Position numbers and translations under genes: made by a program. From Oribacterium sp. (lineage in GTDB: Bacteria; Bacillota_A; Clostridia; Lachnospirales; Lachnospiraceae), in NCBI GenBank assembly GCA_017940955.1, contig JAGAXP010000256.1, forward strand, positions 1 through 31,807: a stretch of DNA of 31,807 nt. Direction: 5' to 3'. Shown piece by piece: positions 26,133 to 31,807 of this stretch. The notes under the pieces are model-generated. The model was not told the origin of the DNA. It worked only from the letters and a program-made list of their open reading frames with translations, and searched no databases. How positions within the stretch are numbered: the first letter of the stretch is position 1; each line of letters starts with the position of its first letter.

Positions 26133-28142
26133 TTACATTGACCTGATCTTCTCTGTCTTTTCCCTTACGAACTGCTCCAGCTTATCCATATATTCCCGCT
26201 CCGTGAGCTTTCCTTCCGCAACCGAGCTTAGACCCATTTCCCAGGAGGCTGTAAGCTTCGGATTGAGAAGATGGGGTATGGATATCTTAACATAATAGGC
26301 TATATGTTCGCCAAGCTTTGTAGGTGTCAGGATCTGTGTCTTTTTCTGAAGTGACACATACTTATCATCCACAAGCTTTGTAAGTATTCCGGCTCTGGTG
26401 GCACTCGTGCCGATTCCGGCACCCTTGATCTGAGCTCTCAGGTCCTCATCCTCTATGAGATTTCCGGCATTTTCCATGGCAAGGATCATGGAACCTGAAG
26501 TATATCGTTTCGGAGGCGAAGTTTCTCCTTCCTTCACCTGAAGGGTACGAAGGCTTATCTTCTGACCCTTTTTAAGCTTCAAAAGCGCTTCACTCAGGCG
26601 TCCGTCTTTGTCTCCGGTTTCTTCAGAGTCCTGTCCGCTCTCCGGCTGTCCGTCACCGGTCACACTTCCGGTACCACTGTCTCCCTCTGCGACTTTCGAA
26701 GCATCTTTTTTGACATTGGCAACCTTCAGATAACCACCTTCCTTCAAAGCTCTCGTTCCGGCCGTGAAGGTCTCATCATTACAGCTTATGGACAATGCAA
26801 TCTTCTGATAAACTGCAGGCGGATAAAAGATAGCAAGAAACCTCCGGCAAATCAACTCATATACCTTCTTGGCCAGAGGCTTTAAGGACTGATACTCCCT
26901 CTGCCCCTGACCGGTAGGAATGATCGCATAGTGATCGGCGATCTTCTTGTCATCCACATACCTGGTTTTTCCTATGTTTTTATAGGACCCGTTTTCAAGT
27001 ATCTCCTGAGCCGCTGCCGCCACCGGCTCATAGGTGGAAAGTCCCTTTATGTTTTTTGCTATCTCCTTTGATACGGCAGTAGATAAAACTCTCGCATCAG
27101 TACGGGGATAGGTGGTTAATTTCTTTTCATAAAGCTCCTGGGCTATGGCCAGGGTCTCATCGGGACTTATCTTAAACATCTTTGAGCAGTCATTCTGAAG
27201 CTCTGCAAGATTATATAAAAGTGGCGGATTCTTTGTCTCCTTCTTTTTTTCGAGTCCTGTAACCTCCGCCTCTCTTGGAAAAGGCATGAAGCTCTTCATA
27301 AACTCTACGGCACGACCCTGCTTGAGGAAGCCCTTTCCGTCATATATCTCTGTTGGTGCGTACTTCTTTGAGCCCGGGCTTTCCTTCCAGTCCGCAGTAA
27401 TCACCGCAGCGTTTCCGATGTCAAAATCCCCCAGAATACGGTAGAAAACCGTCTTCTGAAAAGCTCTGATCTCCTGCTCACGCTTTACTATCATTCCCAG
27501 GACGCAGGTCATGACACGTCCGACTGCCACCACCATCTTGTCATTACGATCCATGTTGAGCTCACGTCTTATGCGGTTACTGTATTTAAGGGACAGAGCT
27601 CTGCTGAAGTTTATGCCCATGAGATAATCCTCTTTGGCCCGTGAAAAGGCAGCGGCCGAAAGATTGTCATAAGCACTCTCGGGCTTTGCTTCACGGATGC
27701 CGCGAAGAATTTCCTCATTGGTCTGGGAGTCTATCCAGACTCTCCTTTTCTCTTTGGATTCCGGCACCTTAGCCATCATCTCCACAAGGCGGTAAATATA
27801 TTCTCCCTCCCGGGCGCTATCGGTGCAGACATATATGGTGTCCACATCCTCACGATTGAGCTGTTTGGAAACCACCTGAAACTGCTTTTTCGTACTCTTT
27901 CCGACTTCGTATCTCCATTCGGAATCCCCGGGAATAAAGGGCAGCGTGTCAAAACTCCACTTTTTCAAAGACTCATCATAAGCCTCGGGATAGGACAACT
28001 GAACCAGATGTCCTACGCACCAGGTTATGACATAGTTTTCATCCTCGAGAAATCCGTCGCCTCTCCGGACATTATTCATGCCGAGAGCCTGAGAGAACTG
28101 CTGCGCAACGGAGGGCTTCTCCGCTATAAATAACTTTTTCAA
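26133..28142 (-). CDS. topB: DNA topoisomerase III
   Basis: Type IA topoisomerase that decatenates DNA through single-strand passage. The 669-residue product has a Toprim domain with IAEKPSVAQ (6-14) and TDSAREGEY (107-115, the DxDxxE region), and the catalytic Tyr345 in LTTYPRTDARVLS. The central and gate domains and the C-terminal GAGIGTSATRAGIL and PTKLGE motifs are present. A Gly/Asp/Glu/Ser-rich insertion (about 480-514) interrupts domain II and is probably a flexible loop. No C-terminal zinc fingers. It starts with TTG at 28142, 5 nt after AGAGAGG, directly at the conserved N-terminus. It lies 138 bp downstream of galM with no convincing terminator between. Confidence 0.94.
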   Translation of the reverse strand: MKKLFIAEKPSVAQQFSQALGMNNVRRGDGFLEDENYVITWCVGHLVQLSYPEAYDESLKKWSFDTLPFIPGDSEWRYEVGKSTKKQFQVVSKQLNREDVDTIYVCTDSAREGEYIYRLVEMMAKVPESKEKRRVWIDSQTNEEILRGIREAKPESAYDNLSAAAFSRAKEDYLMGINFSRALSLKYSNRIRRELNMDRNDKMVVAVGRVMTCVLGMIVKREQEIRAFQKTVFYRILGDFDIGNAAVITADWKESPGSKKYAPTEIYDGKGFLKQGRAVEFMKSFMPFPREAEVTGLEKKKETKNPPLLYNLAELQNDCSKMFKISPDETLAIAQELYEKKLTTYPRTDARVLSTAVSKEIAKNIKGLSTYEPVAAAAQEILENGSYKNIGKTRYVDDKKIADHYAIIPTGQGQREYQSLKPLAKKVYELICRRFLAIFYPPAVYQKIALSISCNDETFTAGTRALKEGGYLKVANVKKDASKVAEGDSGTGSVTGDGQPESGQDSEETGDKDGRLSEALLKLKKGQKISLRTLQVKEGETSPPKRYTSGSMILAMENAGNLIEDEDLRAQIKGAGIGTSATRAGILTKLVDDKYVSLQKKTQILTPTKLGEHIAYYVKISIPHLLNPKLTASWEMGLSSVAEGKLTEREYMDKLEQFVREKTEKIRSM

Positions 28143-28280
28143 TAAAACCTCTCTAAAAATAAGTATCTATCCGGTACCGGTTCTATTTGAAGCATAAACA
28201 TTGCCCCTCAAATCTCAATGAACCGAAGCATCTAACCAGCACAGGTTCCTGTCCGGAAAAGCGCCGGATAAAAACCTTTA

Positions 28281-29342
28281 TTACTTCACTTCCCACTTGT
28301 AAATCGTGGTGGTGTCATATTCCTCACCGACTCTTACAATGGATGTCGGCCAGTCTTCCTTATGCAGGCAATCAGGATAATGCTGTGTTTCGAAGCAGTA
28401 TCCGTGACGCGGTCCGAAATGAACTCCGCCCTTTCCCTCAAAGTCGGAAGCCATATAGTTTGCTGTATAGAACTGCATGCCCTCAAGGTCGGTGTATACT
28501 GACATTTTGATACCTGACTTTTCGGAGCGAGCTGTAGCCGCAAGTCTTACATTTCCGTCGAAATCATTAAGCACCCAGTTATGGTCAAAGCCGCCGGCAA
28601 ACCTAAGCTGGTCAAACTCTGTACCGATATCTCTCTTTATAGGCTTCGGGGTGGTGAAATCCATAGGTGTCCCCTGAACAGATGCCATATCACCGTAAGG
28701 AATAGAATCCTTGTTGGCAGGCGTAAAGCGGTCAGCATTGATCCAGACGATCTGGTTCATGGCATCTCCGCTGTCATAGCCGTCGAGATTGAAGTAAGCA
28801 TGATTTGTCATGTTAAATACTGTGTCCTGATCGGCAGTACCTGTATAGTGAATGCTGAGACTGTCATCCTCTGCCAATGTATATGTCACAGAAACCCTGG
28901 CTTCTCCGGGGAACCCCTGGTCACCGTCCGGGGAAACAAGCGAAAACATCACATAGCTGCCGAGTCCTGCATTATCATACTCCGCATCCCATACTCTGGT
29001 TCTCCAGTAATCAGTACCTGAATGAAGGCTGTTTACACCCTTGTCGTTCTTCTGAAGCTCATAGGTCCTGCCGTTTATCTCAAAGGATCCGCCGCCTATA
29101 CGGTTAGCGTTTCGTCCCACAGGCTCTCCCATGTGTCCCGGGTTCTTAAGAAGCATCTCAACATTATCAACGCCGAGAACCACGTCCCTCCTGTTTCCCT
29201 CTTTGTCCTTCACCAGCATGGTAAGCCAGATTGCGCCTAAATCCGTGAAGCTGGCCTCTGTACCGTTACTGTTTGTCAATGTATATCTCTTAACCTCAGT
29301 TCCATCCTGAAGCGTTCCCAAAACCGATTCTTTTACTGCCAT
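28281..29342 (-). CDS. galM: Aldose 1-epimerase (galactose mutarotase)
   Basis: Interconverts alpha and beta anomers of galactose or glucose, feeding sugars to kinases. The 353-residue product has VGRNANRI (76-82), NSLHSG with His107, TNHAYFNLDG with catalytic His181, DHNWVL (253-258) and the catalytic base Glu318 in ETQHYPD. Length is normal. No signal peptide, so cytoplasmic. AGGAGG lies 8-9 nt before ATG 29342. The leader is about 105 nt with a small CCTTCA/TGAAGG hairpin; a -10 box lies at 29452-29457. Confidence 0.96.
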   Translation of the reverse strand: MAVKESVLGTLQDGTEVKRYTLTNSNGTEASFTDLGAIWLTMLVKDKEGNRRDVVLGVDNVEMLLKNPGHMGEPVGRNANRIGGGSFEINGRTYELQKNDKGVNSLHSGTDYWRTRVWDAEYDNAGLGSYVMFSLVSPDGDQGFPGEARVSVTYTLAEDDSLSIHYTGTADQDTVFNMTNHAYFNLDGYDSGDAMNQIVWINADRFTPANKDSIPYGDMASVQGTPMDFTTPKPIKRDIGTEFDQLRFAGGFDHNWVLNDFDGNVRLAATARSEKSGIKMSVYTDLEGMQFYTANYMASDFEGKGGVHFGPRHGYCFETQHYPDCLHKEDWPTSIVRVGEEYDTTTIYKWEVK

Positions 29343-29451
29343 TTAAGGTTCCTCCTTTTCTCACGGGGAAGATTTCTTTCCTTCAGTGAAGGATTCAGGT
29401 TTTTTGCCCGATCCAAAACCAAACCCGCCTGCCCCCGAATTTGCACCGACC

Positions 29452-29490
29452 ATTATACACCAAAATCCCCCCTAGGAGTAGGGGGGATTA
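29452..29490 (-). promoter_or_regulatory. Candidate galM promoter with a strong inverted repeat over its -35 region
   Basis: A perfect TATAAT (29452-29457) has no good -35. Instead, an inverted repeat AATCCCCCC / GGGGGGATT (29464-29472 with 29481-29489, 8-nt loop) covers the -35 region. The repeat followed by TTTTGG could also act as a second terminator for the upstream surface-protein gene, or as an operator for galM. Confidence 0.4.
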
Positions 29491-29494
29491 AGTG

Positions 29495-29539
29495 AAAAAC
29501 CGGGGACGATCCTTCCTCTCGGAAGCCGTCCCCGGTTTT
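29495..29539 (-). terminator. Rho-independent terminator after the repeat surface protein
   Basis: AAAACCGGGGACG / CGTCCCCGGTTTT (29496-29508 with 29527-29539), 13-bp stem, with an inner CTTCC / GGAAG hairpin, followed by TTTTT on the minus strand. It lies 78 nt past the stop. Confidence 0.9.
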
Positions 29540-29617
29540 AAAAGAGGTTTCTGAACGTAATCATAAATATGTGTTCAAAATCCACTTTCCTTTACGATTC
29601 ATAACCTCTGGTACAGA

Positions 29618-31807
29618 TTATGACGCAAGACCTGCAAGTGCAAGTGTTGCCGGATCAAATATTCCCAGGTTAGCTGCAGGATTGGTTACAACTGTACCTG
29701 TCATCTGCTGTGCTGCCATCATAGCTGCTGCAGGATCTGTAGCTGTGCCGTAAACGATATATGTAAGTCCTTCTGCTACCTTTGATACAGGTATATAAAG
29801 GATGCCATCATAGGTGCAGAGAACATCGATACTTGATGTGTCGCTGAAAAGCACTCTGTAAGTATTACCGGCTTTAACATTAGCGGTTATAGGAACATCA
29901 ACGGCAGTAGATGCTGCAGTATCAAATACATGGTGGAAATCAACGGCACCTGCGCCGATGATATTCTCGGTTCCAAGTGTCTGAGCATTAGATGCTCCAA
30001 AGATATTGATGGCAGATACTACATCAACACCGCTTACTACACTCGCTACAGGAGCAGCAAGTGTTGCACCTGTATTGGCAACTGCTACAACTGTGAGTTG
30101 GTTTGCAGGATCCCACATCTGAGGAATAGCTGTTACACTTCTTTGGCTGGTATGTGACGATCCACCGCCACCGCCTGAACTGCCGCCGACACTGACAGAA
30201 TATCTGGTAGCATCAGGAATTGAAAGACTGATGTTCAAACCTGACTTAACTGTAAGGCTCCATGTTCCATCATTGTTCTTTGTTGCAGTAACGAATCCCT
30301 GGTAGCTATCCGGAATATCAAAGGAATCGATCTTATATCCGGTCTTAGGAGTAATAAGGATAGTTGTTGATGTCTGTGTATCGCCCTTTGTTCCGAGCCA
30401 GCTTGCATCCTTGTAGGCTTCGAATTCTCCGGAAGTTCTGTCGGCATACTTTCCATCAAGGATAGAAACTGAGAAGAACTCTGTTCCTATGTTATTCTTT
30501 ACTGTTCCACCCATGTTGTAAACAGTACCATTGTTTGTTTCAACAACACCACCGGCAAGGTTCTCAACGAGACCTGTGTTAGTGCCAACATCAGCCGCAT
30601 TATTCAAAACCTGACCGGAGTTGGTTTCTACCACACCTTCTCCGTTATTTGCCTCAACTACTCCTGTACTTTCCTGAACGAAGCCTGTATTGATCTCGAT
30701 GGTTCCGTCATTCTTGAGCACTACCTTAGTGTTGTCCTTAATTATACCATCATTATCTTCCACAGTACCCTTGTTCTCGTTCACTGTTCCTTCCGCTGCA
30801 TTGAGACCTACGGTTCCTTCTTCAGCATTAACGTTTACAGTTCCTGTATTTTCTGCAACCTCGCCATTATTTGTGGTCAAGGTAGCTGAGTTATTGTCAA
30901 CAAGACCGTTATTTGTAGTCAGAGTACCATCATTTGAATAAATCTCACCTGTGTTGGTGCCAACAGTTCCACCATCTTTGTTGTAAACAAGATATCCGGC
31001 GTTGGAGGTCATTGCCTTACTGTTGTAATCTACATAGCCGCCTGCTCCGTTAACGGAAACAACACCACCGGCTCCGTTGTATACGTCACCATAGTTTGTT
31101 GCAACCGTACCGTTTGCTGTGTTAGTTACTTCACCGTTCTCAAGATTTGTAACAACTGTGCCGGAGTTAGAGCTTACTAAAGCATCGTTCTCTGTAACTG
31201 TACCGGTGTTAGTTGAGATGGTTGCACCTTCTGTATTCTCTCCAACTGTGCCGGAGTTAGTTGTGATAGTTGCGCCTTCTGTATTCTCTCCAACTGTGCC
31301 GGAGTTGGTTGTAATTACAGCAGCATCGCCTGTATTTGTGGTTACCGTACCTTCATTTGCGGTTACATTAGCGGAGTTGGTTGTTATTACTCCATCTTCA
31401 GTATTTGTACCTACAGTTGCTCCTTCTGTGTTTTCTGTAACAGTTCCGGAGTTGGTTGTTATTACAGCATTCTCGCCTGTACTTGTGCCTACATTTGCTG
31501 AGTTATCCGTTACCGTACCTGTATTCGTTGCAATGGTTGCACCTTCTGTATTTTCGTTAACGATTCCGGAGTTGGTTGTAATCACAGCAGCATCGCCTGT
31601 GTTGGTGGTTACCGTACCTTCATTTGTGGTTACATTAGCAGAATTGGTTGTTATTTCTCCATCTTCGGTATTTGTACCTACAGTTGCGCCGTTTATGTTT
31701 TCTGCTACGGTTCCGGAGTTGGTTGTTATTACAGCAGCATCGCCTGTATTGGTGGTTACCGTACCTTCATTTGTGGTTACATTAGCAGAGTTGGTTGTTA
31801 TTTCTCC
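29618..31807 (-). CDS. Large Asn-rich repeat cell-surface protein, C-terminal part (cut by window edge)
   Basis: The frame is open from the window edge to the stop at 29618, giving 729 residues; the real start is outside. From the edge to about 30480 the sequence is a continuous array of short degenerate repeats of about 7-9 residues, pattern N-x-G-T-V-x-x-N (for example TTNSGTVTEN, GTNTG). This predicts a beta-solenoid with an Asn ladder. Near the edge it is organised as 49-codon units. Next come a beta-rich domain (SVSILDGKYADRTSG..., with GYKIDSF and NNDGTWSLTVKSG; about 30200-30480), a Gly/Ser linker (about 30150-30190), and a 175-residue C-terminal domain rich in Ala, Val and Thr ending DPATLALAGLAS. 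I see no LPXTG motif, membrane anchor or SLH domain at this end. Likely a secreted or surface adhesin or structural protein; the function is unknown. Two hairpins follow the gene. Confidence 0.8.
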   Translation of the reverse strand, partial: GEITTNSANVTTNEGTVTTNTGDAAVITTNSGTVAENINGATVGTNTEDGEITTNSANVTTNEGTVTTNTGDAAVITTNSGIVNENTEGATIATNTGTVTDNSANVGTSTGENAVITTNSGTVTENTEGATVGTNTEDGVITTNSANVTANEGTVTTNTGDAAVITTNSGTVGENTEGATITTNSGTVGENTEGATISTNTGTVTENDALVSSNSGTVVTNLENGEVTNTANGTVATNYGDVYNGAGGVVSVNGAGGYVDYNSKAMTSNAGYLVYNKDGGTVGTNTGEIYSNDGTLTTNNGLVDNNSATLTTNNGEVAENTGTVNVNAEEGTVGLNAAEGTVNENKGTVEDNDGIIKDNTKVVLKNDGTIEINTGFVQESTGVVEANNGEGVVETNSGQVLNNAADVGTNTGLVENLAGGVVETNNGTVYNMGGTVKNNIGTEFFSVSILDGKYADRTSGEFEAYKDASWLGTKGDTQTSTTILITPKTGYKIDSFDIPDSYQGFVTATKNNDGTWSLTVKSGLNISLSIPDATRYSVSVGGSSGGGGGSSHTSQRSVTAIPQMWDPANQLTVVAVANTGATLAAPVASVVSGVDVVSAINIFGASNAQTLGTENIIGAGAVDFHHVFDTAASTAVDVPITANVKAGNTYRVLFSDTSSIDVLCTYDGILYIPVSKVAEGLTYIVYGTATDPAAAMMAAQQMTGTVVTNPAANLGIFDPATLALAGLAS
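31299..31807. repeat. 147-bp in-frame tandem repeats in the surface-protein gene
   Basis: Each unit starts at the same CCGGAGTTGG anchor: 31299, 31446, 31566 and 31713. Units 31299-31445 and 31566-31712 are 147 bp (49 codons); 31446-31565 is a 120-bp variant; the last runs off the window. Units starting at 31566 and 31713 are nearly identical in the part visible. All lengths are multiples of three. Confidence 0.88.

Noticed and set aside
31299..31807. CRISPR-like array
   Set aside because: The repeats are contiguous, in frame, of 120-147 bp, and encode protein; no short repeat-spacer pattern.

Overview
The window looks like chromosome of an anaerobic Firmicute, most likely a Lachnospiraceae (Clostridia) member of the Butyrivibrio/Pseudobutyrivibrio type. 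This rests on moderate GC, AGGAGG ribosome binding sites, TTG and GTG starts, pyruvate:ferredoxin oxidoreductase with Pta-AckA for acetate formation, the form of L32, the c-di-AMP receptor DarA, and the UPF0237/UPF0210 pair. I cannot name the genus from this window alone. I recognise no insertion sequence, prophage, CRISPR array or rRNA. Every protein gene with good support lies on the minus strand; the only clear plus-strand gene is a tRNA-Leu.

Layout, left to right (transcription mostly right to left). 1-1797: first half of nifJ, with its promoter in a 398-bp gap. 2136-4247: a membrane-anchored VanW-domain protein and its terminator. 4451-8766: leuS-uvrC, 5 bp apart, from a sigma-A promoter at 8899-8926. 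9000-10500: a lipoprotein with a DUF4015 TIM barrel, and rpmF (L32) with a near-perfect promoter. 10794-12176: an FMN-binding lipoprotein with three flavinylation-like motifs. 12407-16869: ackA, pta, darA and tmcAL. 16993-18734: the UPF0210/UPF0237 (ACT) pair. 18967-20976: a WalJ-type metallo-hydrolase, coaE and a small unknown gene. 21187-24295: polA and a small zinc-finger membrane protein. 24375-24455: tRNA-Leu(CAA). 24620-25967: upp and a left-handed beta-helix protein. 26133-29342: topB and galM. 29618-31807: the C-terminal part of a large Asn-rich repeat surface protein, cut by the window edge.

How the genes fit together. PFOR makes acetyl-CoA and reduced ferredoxin from pyruvate; Pta and AckA turn acetyl-CoA into acetate and ATP. 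TmcAL, which uses acetate directly to modify elongator tRNA-Met, lies just upstream, with a c-di-AMP receptor gene between it and pta. CoaE makes CoA. Most other genes are housekeeping: leucyl-tRNA synthetase, UvrC, Pol I, topoisomerase III, UPRT and L32.

The least ordinary items are the triple-SGAT lipoprotein, whose two tandem ~158-residue modules I cannot match to a named domain; the repeat surface protein with 147-bp in-frame DNA repeats; a tandemly duplicated gene 3' end in front of coaE; a possible leader ORF before pta; and a perfect terminator-like hairpin inside the start of uvrC. I see no clear multi-gene undescribed system; the lipoprotein and the repeat protein are the best leads.
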